From a virus, in IMG/VR virus record IMGVR_UViG_3300027339_000423, positions 1 to 47,005 of that record: DNA of 47,005 nucleotides; one strand, given 5' to 3'. Positions 23,334-31,312 of the stretch are shown piece after piece; position 1 is the stretch's first letter, and each line of letters starts with the position of its first letter. A program made the translations under genes and the position numbers. The notes below the pieces were generated by a model, which searched no databases, had not been told where the DNA came from, and saw nothing but the letters and a program-made list of their open reading frames with translations.

Positions 23334-23363
23334 ACTATAGCATGCTTCTATCGGCCTGCGTCA
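23334..23363 (-). promoter_or_regulatory. Putative promoter of the tRNA-Asn pair
   Basis: On the minus strand TATAGT (23339-23334) lies 12 bp before the first tRNA base. TGACGC (23363-23358) is a possible -35 with an 18-bp spacer and overlaps the stop of the TonB receptor gene. Confidence 0.5.
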
Positions 23364-25520
23364 CATCGCGATCTGCACGGACGCGTGCCAGGTGCGCGGG
23401 GCCAGCGGGTAGAGGTAGGCGTGGTCGTACTGGTAGGGTGCTTCCTTCCAGGCGCGGCGGTCGGTGGCGTTGTCCACGCCCAGGCGCCAGACCAGGCTCT
23501 GGCCGCTCATCCTGTGCGCATAGCGCAGGCCCAGGTCCAGCCGGGTCCAGCCCGGGGTGGCGATGCTGTTGTCGGGCAGCACCATGCGCTCGCCCTCGTG
23601 CGTCAGGAAGCCCAGCAGGGCCAGGCCGGGCACGCTGGCCAGGTTGTAGGCGGCCTGCAGCTTGAGGCTGGCGGCGGGCACGTTGGTCGGGCGCAGGCCG
23701 TTCAGGCTGGCGTCGGCCGAGCCCTCGCGCCGGGCGTGCAGGGCCATCGCGCTGCCGCGCAGGTTCAGCGGCCCGGCGCGCCAGTCGGCCTCGGCCTCCA
23801 GGCCGCGGTGGCGGGCCTCGCCGTCTTCCAGGCGGGTGCAGCTGTTGGTGCTGCTGTCGCAGGCGCCCACGTCGCGCCAGGCCGGGCGGCGGATGTCGAA
23901 GGCGGCCACGCGCCAGTCCAGCGTGTCGCCCGCCTGCTTGTAGCCGGCCTCGATCTGGCGGCTCTTCAGCGCGGGCAGGGCCTGGCCGGCGTTGGTGTAG
24001 CGGTTGCGGTTGGGCGCCACCTCCGATTCGACGCCCTGGCCCCAGCTGACATAGGCCTGGCCCTGCGCCGTCAGCATGTGGCTCAGCGCCAGCCAGGGCG
24101 TGGTCACCGACTGGTCGTAGGCGGTGGCGCGCGAGCCGTCGGTGCGCACGCTCTCGCGGTGCAGGCGGCTGTGGCGCAGGCCGGCCCACAGGCTCCAGCG
24201 CGGCGCCAGGGTGATGGCGTCCTGCAGGTGCAGCTCGGTGCTGCGCTCGTCGCGCTGGGTGTTCTCGTCGGTCAGGCTGGGGTCGGCAGGCAGCACGCTC
24301 AGGCCGTCGATGGTGCCGGTGCCCACCCCGTTGTAGGCCTGGCGGTTGAAGCGGGCCTGGTAGCGCGTGGCCAGCACGCCGGCGCGGTAGCGGTGGTCCA
24401 GGCCGGCCAGCGTGGCGCGGCCCTGCACGCTGGCGTCCAGCGCGTCGCTGGTGCGGCGCTCGCCCTCGCTGCGGAAGTCGTAGAGGTCGAAGCTGCCGTC
24501 GGCGCAGTAGCGGCTGTAGTCGTTGGCCGCGCTGCAGCCGAAGGGGAAGGCGATGCGGTCGTCGCTGGCCAGGCGCTGGCGCATGGCATGCACCACCAGC
24601 TGGGTGTCGCGGGCCAGGTCCTGGGTGTAGCGCAGCGAGCCGGTGCGCCCGGCCATCACCACCGGCAGGCTCCAGGGCTGGTTGTTCAGGTTGATGCGCG
24701 GGTCGATGGCCTTGGCGTCGGGCAGGCGGCTGCCCAGCAGGCTGAAGCCGGGGGTGCTGGGCTGGCTCTGGCGGCTCCATTCGAACTCGGCCTCCAGCAG
24801 GCTGCCGGCGGCGGGCTGCCAGTCCACCGCGGCGGCGGCCAGCCGGCGCTGGCCGCGCGAGGCGAAGGTCTGCGGCTCCAGGTGCTCGGCCGCGGCGTTG
24901 ACGCGCCAGCCGAAGGCGCCGCTGCGCCGGCCCACGTCCACCGCGGCGCCCAGGGCGCCGCCCTGGTCCCAGCTGAGCGTGCCGGTGGCCACCTGCTCAC
25001 GCGGGCGCTTGAGCACCAGGTTGACCAGGCCGCCGGGCGCGCTGGTGCCGGCCTGCAGGCCGCTGGTGCCCTTGAGGATCTCCAGCGCCTGCTTGTTGGC
25101 CGCGGGCAGCACGGTCTCGGCGTTGATCGTCAGGCCGTCGCGGCGGTAGTTGAAGCGGTTGTCAAGCGTGAAGCCGCGCACGGCCAGCTGGCCCCAGTAG
25201 CCGGGGGCGTTGTAGGCGTCGGTGGTGCCGGCGTCCAGGCGGGTGAGGTCGCCGATGGTGGCGATGCCGGCATCGGCCAGCTGGCCGTTGCCGATCACCG
25301 TGGCCGAGAACGGCGCGCGCGACAGCGGCACGTCGCCGAAGCCGGCGACGCCGACCGGCTGCTGCGCGCTGCGGCCGCTGACGGTGACGGTTTGGGCGGC
25401 GTCCTGGGCCTGGGCGGCCAGGCTGGCGCCCAGCAGCAGCGCGGCCCGGGCCAGCGCGTGCGGACGGAAGCTTGGACGGAAGGGCGTACGGAAGGTACGG
25501 GCGTGCGGAATCGATGCCAT
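23361..25520 (-). CDS. TonB-dependent outer-membrane receptor, probably for thiamine or a precursor
   Basis: 719 aa. A signal peptide ends near AAQAQD (about residue 39). The plug domain includes GQLAVRGFTLDNRFNYRRDG and IEILKG-like LEILKGTSGLQAGTSAPGGL, then NLVLKRP; the barrel ends in the aromatic C-terminus RTWHASVQIAM. By sequence it belongs with siderophore-type receptors, which use TonB energy to import bulky ligands. A TPP riboswitch in its leader instead points to uptake of thiamine, a thiamine phosphate or a pyrimidine precursor; this is inference from regulation. It is one of the few genes in the window that look like host backbone. Confidence 0.9.
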   Translation of the reverse strand: MASIPHARTFRTPFRPSFRPHALARAALLLGASLAAQAQDAAQTVTVSGRSAQQPVGVAGFGDVPLSRAPFSATVIGNGQLADAGIATIGDLTRLDAGTTDAYNAPGYWGQLAVRGFTLDNRFNYRRDGLTINAETVLPAANKQALEILKGTSGLQAGTSAPGGLVNLVLKRPREQVATGTLSWDQGGALGAAVDVGRRSGAFGWRVNAAAEHLEPQTFASRGQRRLAAAAVDWQPAAGSLLEAEFEWSRQSQPSTPGFSLLGSRLPDAKAIDPRINLNNQPWSLPVVMAGRTGSLRYTQDLARDTQLVVHAMRQRLASDDRIAFPFGCSAANDYSRYCADGSFDLYDFRSEGERRTSDALDASVQGRATLAGLDHRYRAGVLATRYQARFNRQAYNGVGTGTIDGLSVLPADPSLTDENTQRDERSTELHLQDAITLAPRWSLWAGLRHSRLHRESVRTDGSRATAYDQSVTTPWLALSHMLTAQGQAYVSWGQGVESEVAPNRNRYTNAGQALPALKSRQIEAGYKQAGDTLDWRVAAFDIRRPAWRDVGACDSSTNSCTRLEDGEARHRGLEAEADWRAGPLNLRGSAMALHARREGSADASLNGLRPTNVPAASLKLQAAYNLASVPGLALLGFLTHEGERMVLPDNSIATPGWTRLDLGLRYAHRMSGQSLVWRLGVDNATDRRAWKEAPYQYDHAYLYPLAPRTWHASVQIAM

Positions 25521-25603
25521 CGTGTGCTCTCAAGGCGATGGCAGGTGGACAGACACTGGGGAGGCGGCGCGTGCGGACCACGCGGGGCGGTCGCCGGGCA
25601 CCG

Positions 25604-25756
25604 GTTCATCAGGCTGCTTCCCTGCGCGAGGATTACCTCGGGCCGACTAAGTAAACACTTGTCGGACCTCGCCGCTCGCCCTCTTGCAAGGGTCCGCGGC
25701 AACCAGGTTCAAAGGGACTTTCTCAGTCGGGCCGAAGCCCAACACCCCTAGCGAAC
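25604..25756 (-). promoter_or_regulatory. TPP (THI-box) riboswitch
   Basis: On the minus strand the leader shows the conserved order GGGGTG, CTGAGA, CCCTTTGAACCTG, then GAGGTAATCCTC and GCGCAGGGAAGCA. GTTCGCTAG at the 5' end pairs with CTGATGAAC at the 3' end (with wobble) to close P1. Between GAACCTG and the GAGGTAATCC part lies an unusually long insertion of about 60 nt, probably an extended P3 arm. The receptor ATG is about 83 nt downstream, so control may be at termination or translation; TPP should switch the gene off. Confidence 0.88.
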
Positions 25757-25760
25757 GCCG

Positions 25761-25779
25761 CGGGAGCTTGTGGCTCCCG
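25761..25779. other. Hairpin upstream of the riboswitch
   Basis: CGGGAGC and GCTCCCG form a 7-bp stem with a 5-nt loop, immediately 5' of the riboswitch on the minus strand. No T-run follows, so it is unlikely to be an intrinsic terminator. Confidence 0.4.
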
Positions 25780-25790
25780 TGACGGCCGGC

Positions 25791-25796
25791 AGTGTA
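25791..25796 (-). promoter_or_regulatory. Possible -10 element for the riboswitch transcript
   Basis: TACACT on the minus strand lies about 35 bp before the riboswitch. No good -35 hexamer is seen at normal distance; that position is occupied by the prophage terminator hairpin. Confidence 0.3.
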
Positions 25797-25804
25797 GCGC
25801 GGGC

Positions 25805-25831
25805 AAGAAAAAGCCCGCCAGGTGGCGGGCT
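25805..25831 (-). terminator. Rho-independent terminator of the leftward prophage operon
   Basis: On the minus strand AGCCCGCC-ACCT-GGCGGGCT is an 8-bp perfect stem followed directly by TTTTTCTT. It lies about 20 bp after the last gene of the leftward operon. Confidence 0.88.
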
Positions 25832-25849
25832 GTGGTGAGCGGGCTGCAG

Positions 25850-26152
25850 CTACAGCGCCTTCGGCGGTGGCTTGATCCTGGCCGGACCCGGCTCGGGCTG
25901 GTAGCCGCCGGTGGTGATCGGCTTGCTGAGGATGCGCAACCATCCCTTGCCGATCAGGGTCTGCCGGTAGGAGTTGACTGCGACGGCCTCCGCCTCCTGC
26001 GCCACCTGGTCGCCGGCAGCAATGACTTCGCCGTCGTCGGTGATGATGGCCAGGCGGGCGCGTCGGCCGTCGACGGTGACGATCAGGCCCTCGTGGCTGA
26101 CTGCGCTGATCACGACGCCGGGGATGGCGCCGGTCGGTTGGGTACCGATCAT
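25850..26152 (-). CDS. Hypothetical phage protein
   Basis: 100 aa. A small beta-rich fold is suggested by GVVISAVSHEGLIVTVDGRR and ARLAIITDDGEVI, with a helix AQEAEAVAVNSYRQTLIGKG. The Pro/Lys-rich tail is flexible. It is the last gene of the leftward operon, overlapping its upstream neighbour by 4 bp (ATGA), with a strong terminator downstream. No family recognised. Confidence 0.6.
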   Translation of the reverse strand: MIGTQPTGAIPGVVISAVSHEGLIVTVDGRRARLAIITDDGEVIAAGDQVAQEAEAVAVNSYRQTLIGKGWLRILSKPITTGGYQPEPGPARIKPPPKAL

Positions 26153-26640
26153 TGGGTTGCTCCTGCGCGCAGCTGCTTGGCCGCGATGTGCATGCGGTTA
26201 ATCTCGCGCTCGCTCCACTCGGCGGCGGTCATGGCGGTGGTCTGGTCGACCAGCTCGGCAAGCAGGTCCATAACCACCACGCCGCGGCGCGCGATGGCCA
26301 GGTCGGGGCCGTCGAAGAGCACACGGCCGGTGCGGCTGTAGCGCTCGACCAGGCGTGTGGCCACCTCAAGCTGCTCGTCCATCTCGGGCTGGCCGGTGGC
26401 CAGCAGCTGGGCGGCCTTCCACCAACACAGCACGCTGCTGGTGTAGTCCCACACCATCGAGGCCTCGGCTTGGCCTGTGGCGATCGCGTCCAAGTTCTGG
26501 ATGTGGGCCAGGCCCAGGTCGCGCAGCTGGTCGGTGCGCAGGCGCGGTCGGAAGGCCCGCGGCATGCGGTCCAGCAGCAGCTGCCTGCGGGCGGATTGGG
26601 CGGCCTGCCTGGCCGCGAAGCGGTGGGGGTGCTTGGCCAT
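26149..26640 (-). CDS. Hypothetical helical phage protein
   Basis: 163 aa. A basic N-terminus (HRFAARQAAQSARRQLLLDR) is followed by helices (GLAHIQNLDAIATGQAEASM, TSSVLCWWKAAQLLATGQPE). The whole protein looks alpha-helical with no catalytic motif. Two bases separate it from the upstream gene. Similar proteins occur in early regions of Burkholderiales phages, as far as I recall; the role is unknown. Confidence 0.6.
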   Translation of the reverse strand: MAKHPHRFAARQAAQSARRQLLLDRMPRAFRPRLRTDQLRDLGLAHIQNLDAIATGQAEASMVWDYTSSVLCWWKAAQLLATGQPEMDEQLEVATRLVERYSRTGRVLFDGPDLAIARRGVVVMDLLAELVDQTTAMTAAEWSEREINRMHIAAKQLRAGATQ

Positions 26641-26642
26641 GG

Positions 26643-26981
26643 TCAGAACGGAATCACGTCGTCTTCGCCCAGGTCCAGCAGCACGGCCACGCGCCGCTCG
26701 CCCCAGGGTTTGCCATTGATGGTGGTGTGCGTCGGCACCACAGTGGTCACAGCCGCTGCGTGGGCCGCGAAGATCACGAAGCGCCGGTCAGGGTGTGCGG
26801 CGGCCAGGCGCAGCGCCTCGGCCTCGGCCACCGGGCGGGACGGCTGCAGGATGGCCGGCCGCTTCGGCTCGGGCATGCGCTGCGGCAGGCTGTGTGCGTA
26901 GGCATTTGGCTGGCCCAGGCGCCCGGGCCACTCGTGGGCGTCGGTGCAGTCGACGATGAGGCAGGGGGTGTCGTCAGCCAC
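26643..26981 (-). CDS. Hypothetical phage protein
   Basis: 112 aa from GTG 26981, preceded by GAGGTG; a longer frame exists but lacks such a site and would overlap the DUF5131 gene deeply. The short N-terminal segment TPCLIVDCTDAHEWPG and a later RRFVIFAAHAAAVTTVVPTH suggest an alpha/beta fold. The C-terminus is acidic. No family recognised. Confidence 0.5.
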   Translation of the reverse strand: MADDTPCLIVDCTDAHEWPGRLGQPNAYAHSLPQRMPEPKRPAILQPSRPVAEAEALRLAAAHPDRRFVIFAAHAAAVTTVVPTHTTINGKPWGERRVAVLLDLGEDDVIPF

Positions 26982-27873
26982 GCGGCACCTCGTCGTGGGT
27001 GCGCCCGTCCAGCAGGCGGCCGGTGACCTTCTTGCCGATGCGCGCAAAGTCCTGATAGTCCTGCCGCTGCACCTGTAGCCGGCCTTCGAGCTGCCGGTTA
27101 CTGCCGTCCTCCGCGAAGCACTCCTCCCCGCTGGGAAGTTCCACGGGCAGCCACTCGCCCCACTGCTTGAACAGGAACGGCACGCCCGCCGCCGCGCACT
27201 GGTCGCGCAGGCTGCGGGCCCAGTCAGGGTGCATCGGCCGGGCCTTGGGGCCGGACTCGCCGCCGCAGATCACCCAGTCGACGTGGCTGCCATCCGGGCC
27301 GGCGCACATCGGCACGTCCAGGCCGAGGTCGATGGGCCCCAGCATAGGCTCGACGCTCAAGAACCGCACCGCCGCCGGCACGCATTGCAGCTTCGGCAGG
27401 TCGCGGTCTGCCTCGGTCTGGTTGACGACGGTGGCGCCCAGCCAGACATTGCGGCCGATTACGTCGAACGCCAAGCCGTCGTCCTGCAGGTACTTGGCGG
27501 CGTTGCCGATGCGCTTCGTGAGCAGAAGCCAGTCCAGGTTGGGCGTGTCGGCGATCAGCTTGAACAGGTCCATGCGCCAGGCGTCTGGAATTTCGTTGTC
27601 GAACACGTCGGCCAGCGACGCGCAGAACACCCTCCGGCGGTGGCCGTGCTGGGCCTGGAATTCGGCCGCCTGCCGTTGCCAGCGCCGAGGCGCTTCCCAG
27701 GTGTCCGGTGCAGTGCGGCGCCGCGGCTGTCCAGGGCCCCAGGCCACACCCAGCGTGCGCGCCGGCGTACTGCGGGCCGCGTAGCAGTCATCGCAGGCCG
27801 GGCTGACGCGCGTGCAGCCGATCCACGGGTTGAAGGTGCTGTCGCACCACTCGATGTTGGTGGCCTCGGCCAT
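26974..27873 (-). CDS. DUF5131 (phage Gp37/Gp68 family) protein
   Basis: 299 aa from ATG 27873. The N-terminus NIEWCDSTFNPWIGCTRVSP followed by CDDCYA is the hallmark of this family; its cysteines may bind a metal or Fe-S cluster, and the family is thought to be related to radical-SAM enzymes. Other signature parts are FCASLADVFD, DWLLLTKR, WLGATV, FLSVEPMLGPI and WVICGGESG. The biochemical role in phages is not established. It lies in the early operon with phosphoesterase and HD-type genes. Confidence 0.88.
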   Translation of the reverse strand: MAEATNIEWCDSTFNPWIGCTRVSPACDDCYAARSTPARTLGVAWGPGQPRRRTAPDTWEAPRRWQRQAAEFQAQHGHRRRVFCASLADVFDNEIPDAWRMDLFKLIADTPNLDWLLLTKRIGNAAKYLQDDGLAFDVIGRNVWLGATVVNQTEADRDLPKLQCVPAAVRFLSVEPMLGPIDLGLDVPMCAGPDGSHVDWVICGGESGPKARPMHPDWARSLRDQCAAAGVPFLFKQWGEWLPVELPSGEECFAEDGSNRQLEGRLQVQRQDYQDFARIGKKVTGRLLDGRTHDEVPRG

Positions 27874-27875
27874 GC

Positions 27876-28073
27876 TCAAGACCTCCGCCCGTCGCGCGGC
27901 ACGCACACCGCGCGCAGGTCCTTCAGCGTCCGCGCAACCAGCGGCGCTACCGCGGCGCGGGCGCTCTCGCAGGCCGCCTGGGTGGGCCAGCCGGGCACAG
28001 TGGCCAGCGTCACAGCGGGGTTGGCGCCGGTGGGCGCGCCGGTCACCAGGATGATCAGGATCCACTCGGTCAC
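27876..28073 (-). CDS. Small secreted or membrane-anchored hypothetical protein
   Basis: 65 aa from GTG 28073. The first 25 residues (MTEWILIILVTGAPTGANPA) are hydrophobic and could be a signal or anchor. The remainder contains two Cys and several Arg. It overlaps the upstream gene by 4 bp and ends 2 bp before the DUF5131 start, so it is within the operon. No family recognised. Confidence 0.5.
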   Translation of the reverse strand: MTEWILIILVTGAPTGANPAVTLATVPGWPTQAACESARAAVAPLVARTLKDLRAVCVPRDGRRS

Positions 28074-28405
28074 GGCTTGGCCCCTCCGATCTTCGCCTGC
28101 GCGGCCGCCAGCACCAGGGCCGACGGGTCGACCGGGTCGTCCAGCTCGCGCCTGTCCACCTGGCGCATGGCCGCATCCACGATACGGTGCGTGATGGTGG
28201 CGCCGAAGACGGCCCGGATGTCCAGCAGCAGCCCGGTGACCAGGGCGGTGTGCATGGCCGACAGGCCCGAGACACCGCAGTGCCGCGCGGCAGCCAGCGC
28301 CGCCTGGTCGAGCACGTCATTGACCAGGCGCAGGGCTACCTCCTCGGGCAGCCCGTGCAAGGTGAGTGGCGCTGGCGTGGTGAAGGTCATCGTGGGGCGC
28401 GGCAT
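28070..28405 (-). CDS. Hypothetical helical phage protein
   Basis: 111 aa from ATG 28405, which shares one base with the stop of the DHH gene. Helical segments include EEVALRLVNDVLDQAALAAA and SAMHTALVTGLLLDIRAVFG, then a C-terminal ALVLAAAQAKIG. No catalytic motif and no family recognised. The tight coupling suggests a product needed together with its neighbours. Confidence 0.55.
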   Translation of the reverse strand: MPRPTMTFTTPAPLTLHGLPEEVALRLVNDVLDQAALAAARHCGVSGLSAMHTALVTGLLLDIRAVFGATITHRIVDAAMRQVDRRELDDPVDPSALVLAAAQAKIGGAKP

Positions 28406-29319
28406 CACACCCTCGCCAGCTCGTGGTCGCGCGTCACGCGGAAGCCCGCGGCGTTGCGGTGGCCACCGCCACCGAAGCCCTCGGCGATGTTGGCCACGTC
28501 CAGCCCGCCGTCCCAGCTGCGCAGGCTGAACTGGCGGTGCTCGGCCGTGTCCCAGTAGACCGCCGCGAAAGGCTCGCCCTGGCACATCAGCTCGCCGGCG
28601 TCGCTGGCCATGATGTGGGGCAGGCTGGCGGCCCACACCTCGTGGCCGGCGATGGTCATGCGGCGCCGGCAGGTGTCCACCAGCTCGCGCACGTCCTTGC
28701 GGTGCTTGCGCTCGATGGCGGCGCCCTGGGCCGTCATGCCCAGCAGGTCGCTGGCATCGGCGGCCATCAGCTTGTCCCAGGTCTCGAAGGTGTAGTCCAG
28801 GCTGAACACCGTGGCCTGGATCTCGCGCGTGTGCGGCAGGCGGAAGCGCCACAGGTCCCGGTCCTCGATGTGACCCAGCAGCAGCGGGCGCGGCTGGCCG
28901 TTCATCAGGTAGTCCCAGGCCAGCGTGGCGCCGCTGCGCTCCAGGTCGGTGTAGCTGATCAGGCCGGGCAGGCCCGCCAGGTCCTCGATGGCGGTCTTGT
29001 GGTGGTCGATCAGCGTCACGCTGCGGGCCTTGGCCAGCATGTCGGCCACCACCGCGCGCTTGTAGCTGAAGTCCACCAGGTACACGTCGCGGCCGGTCAC
29101 GTCGGGCGGCTCGTAGCCGTAGCGGCCGGGCACGAACTCGGGGTAGGGCCGCGCGCCATTGACCGTGTAGTGGTGGTGGAACGCCCAGGCCGCGCCGAAG
29201 CCGTCCGCGCAGTTGTGGTGGTAGATCACCAGCGGCGGCCGTGCCACGGCGGGCGCCTGCTGGCCGGGACCGAGGGCTTCGCCCCCCTCGGTGGTGGGCG
29301 TGCGCTCAGTCGTCAGCAT
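28405..29319 (-). CDS. DHH/DHHA1-family phosphoesterase
   Basis: 304 aa. Motifs of the DHH superfamily are in order: IYHHNCADGFGAAWAF (I), LVDFSYKR (II), LIDHHKTA (III, the DHH), and the C-terminal DHHA1 GGGGHRNAAGF. Such Mn-dependent enzymes cleave short oligonucleotides or cyclic dinucleotides (NrnA, GdpP relatives). A phage copy could recycle nucleotides from degraded DNA or remove signalling nucleotides made by host defences; the sequence does not decide between them. It overlaps the ParB gene by 14 bp in the early operon. Confidence 0.88.
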   Translation of the reverse strand: MLTTERTPTTEGGEALGPGQQAPAVARPPLVIYHHNCADGFGAAWAFHHHYTVNGARPYPEFVPGRYGYEPPDVTGRDVYLVDFSYKRAVVADMLAKARSVTLIDHHKTAIEDLAGLPGLISYTDLERSGATLAWDYLMNGQPRPLLLGHIEDRDLWRFRLPHTREIQATVFSLDYTFETWDKLMAADASDLLGMTAQGAAIERKHRKDVRELVDTCRRRMTIAGHEVWAASLPHIMASDAGELMCQGEPFAAVYWDTAEHRQFSLRSWDGGLDVANIAEGFGGGGHRNAAGFRVTRDHELARV

Positions 29320-31312
29320 CGCTCGGTCCTTCGTCGGTCTGATCCTGCTGGCCGCTGCCGGCCTCGGTGGTGGTGGCGGGGCCGCTGGCGGCCGCGCTGT
29401 GCTGCTGCACGAAGGCCTCGGTCGGCGTCAGCTCTCGGCGGGCGGAGCCCGCCGCACTTCCTGCTGCACCCCCGCCCTTGTGCACCTGTGCGTGCGCCTC
29501 GGCCTTGGCGTCGGCCCACACGCGATTCAGGTCGACAGCGAACTCACGCGCCAGGCGGCGGGTGACGTCCATGTGCTCTTCGAGCGCGCTGGGGCCGCCG
29601 CTCATGTCCAGGCCCTGCAGCTCGGTCAGCACCAGCAGGGCCATCAGCAGCTCGCCCAGCTCGCGGCCGCTGATGCCGTCGAGCCGCGCCTTGAAATCGG
29701 CGTTGAAGTTGGCGATGCGCCCGCCCATGTAGGTCGCATCGCCGGCCCACCCGCGCTGTTCGTACAGCAGCGTGGCGCCCTCGTAGGTCAGGTCGTAGAA
29801 CAGCAGCTCCACGGCAAGGCGCAGCCCCAGCAGCGGCAGCTGCGCGCCGGTGGCGAAGGCGGCGCACAGCTCGGCGAACAGCTTCTGCTCGAACAGGCCT
29901 CCGGCCGCGCGCCGCGCCCGGCGCATGGCTTCCACCTCGGCTGCCTCCTCGGCCGCCTCGTCGCGTTGGCCGCTCCCCCTGCCCCCCTCGCCGGCGGCCC
30001 GGCCAGCAGGCGAGGGCGCCGCGGTGTGTGCAGGCTTCGCGCTGGGCGAAGCCGCTGGCGCCGGGGCTGCGGCCGGGGCGGCCGGCGCGGCGCTGCTGGG
30101 CTTTCGCGCGCCCACGGTCTGCTCGCGCAGCAGGCCGCGGGCCTTCAGGGCGGTGCGTGCCAGGGCCTCGGTCACCAGTTCCACCGGCGCGGCGTCGGGC
30201 AGGTCGACCACCACCACCTGGCCCTTGTTCTTGGGCATCTCCAGCGCCGGGCCCAGGATGCTGCGCAGCGGGCGGCCGCTGTCGGTCAGTGCGGGGCAGG
30301 GCTCGTCCAGCCGGTAGTGGCCCACGGGCGCGGCGCCAGGGGTGGGCAGTACGCGCCGCGCGTCGGCGCCCTGCAGCACGGTGCGGCCGGCGTTACGCGC
30401 GGCCTGCAGCAGCTGCTGGTGTGCCTCTTCGGCCTTGGCCTGGTAGCAGCGGGCGTCCAGGCACATGTCGCCGATGGTCACGTCTGCAAACAGGTCAGGC
30501 GCGGCGCCGCTGCGCTTGGGGCAGTCGCTGCACGGGCCGGCCACCGCGTAGTTGGCGGCGGTGTCGAAGCGCGCCAGGCTCAGCCGCAGCATGAACTCCT
30601 TCTGCAGGAACTCGGCCGCCTGGCGGAAGCTGAACGGGTCGCCCGCCCAGCCCGCCACGATGCGCGCCGTGGCCCGCGCCTGCTCGGCCTGGTCGGGCAT
30701 GCGCGCGATCAGCAGCGCCACGCTGGCCGTCAGCTTGCCGGCATAGAAGGCCTCGCGCCCGGCGGGGCACAGTGCCAGCAGCTTCAGGCGCTGATAGACG
30801 TAGCTGGGGCTCTTGCCCACGCGCGCGGCGATCTCCTCCACCGTGCCAAAGCCCTGCAGCCCATCGGGCTTGCGCAGCAGGGCCTCGTAGCCCTCGGCCT
30901 CTTCCATCGGGTGCAGGTCGCTGCGCTGCAGGTTCTCCACCAGCTGCACCTCGATCACCTCCAGGTCGGTGTACTCGCGCACGATGGCGTCCAGCGCCGG
31001 CAGGCCCGCCTGCTGCGCGGCGCGCCAGCGCGTCTCGCCCACCACGATCTCGTAGGGCGGCCGGCCGTCGCCGGCGGTGTGCGCAGGGTTGCTGCGCACG
31101 CGGATGGGCGAGATCTGGCCCACCTGCAGCATGCTGGCCGCGATCTGCGCCACGCGGTCGGGGTCGAAGTGCTTGCGCGGGTTGGTCGGGCTGGGCGTGA
31201 GCTGGCCGGGGGCCAGGCGCACCGCGTGTTCCAGCTCGCCGCTGGGCTGCACCGTGGGCTTCAGGGTGGGCAGCGCCATGTCGGGCTGCGGGGCGGTGGC
31301 GGGGGTGGTCAT
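29306..31312 (-). CDS. ParB/Spo0J-family DNA-binding protein without a ParA partner
   Basis: 668 aa, much longer than chromosomal ParB (about 300). The CTP-binding domain has NPRKHFDPD (44-52), VGETRWRAAQQAG (91-103) and ENLQRSDLHPMEEAEGY (126-142). The KorB-like helix-turn-helix is at 156-180 (VEEIAARVGKSPSYVYQRLK). A Cys cluster, GPCSDCPKRSG with later MCLDARC, suggests a zinc site. A Pro/Ala linker near 400-450 leads to a helical C-terminal domain. No ParA is adjacent, so it is more likely a CTP-dependent clamp in phage replication or gene control than a partition protein. Confidence 0.88.
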   Translation of the reverse strand: MTTPATAPQPDMALPTLKPTVQPSGELEHAVRLAPGQLTPSPTNPRKHFDPDRVAQIAASMLQVGQISPIRVRSNPAHTAGDGRPPYEIVVGETRWRAAQQAGLPALDAIVREYTDLEVIEVQLVENLQRSDLHPMEEAEGYEALLRKPDGLQGFGTVEEIAARVGKSPSYVYQRLKLLALCPAGREAFYAGKLTASVALLIARMPDQAEQARATARIVAGWAGDPFSFRQAAEFLQKEFMLRLSLARFDTAANYAVAGPCSDCPKRSGAAPDLFADVTIGDMCLDARCYQAKAEEAHQQLLQAARNAGRTVLQGADARRVLPTPGAAPVGHYRLDEPCPALTDSGRPLRSILGPALEMPKNKGQVVVVDLPDAAPVELVTEALARTALKARGLLREQTVGARKPSSAAPAAPAAAPAPAASPSAKPAHTAAPSPAGRAAGEGGRGSGQRDEAAEEAAEVEAMRRARRAAGGLFEQKLFAELCAAFATGAQLPLLGLRLAVELLFYDLTYEGATLLYEQRGWAGDATYMGGRIANFNADFKARLDGISGRELGELLMALLVLTELQGLDMSGGPSALEEHMDVTRRLAREFAVDLNRVWADAKAEAHAQVHKGGGAAGSAAGSARRELTPTEAFVQQHSAAASGPATTTEAGSGQQDQTDEGPSDADD

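Noticed and set aside
23385-25751. Plus-strand open frame of almost 800 codons opposite the TonB receptor
   Set aside because: It is a GC-driven mirror frame of a well-supported receptor gene; the product is Ala/Val/Gly-rich with no domain.
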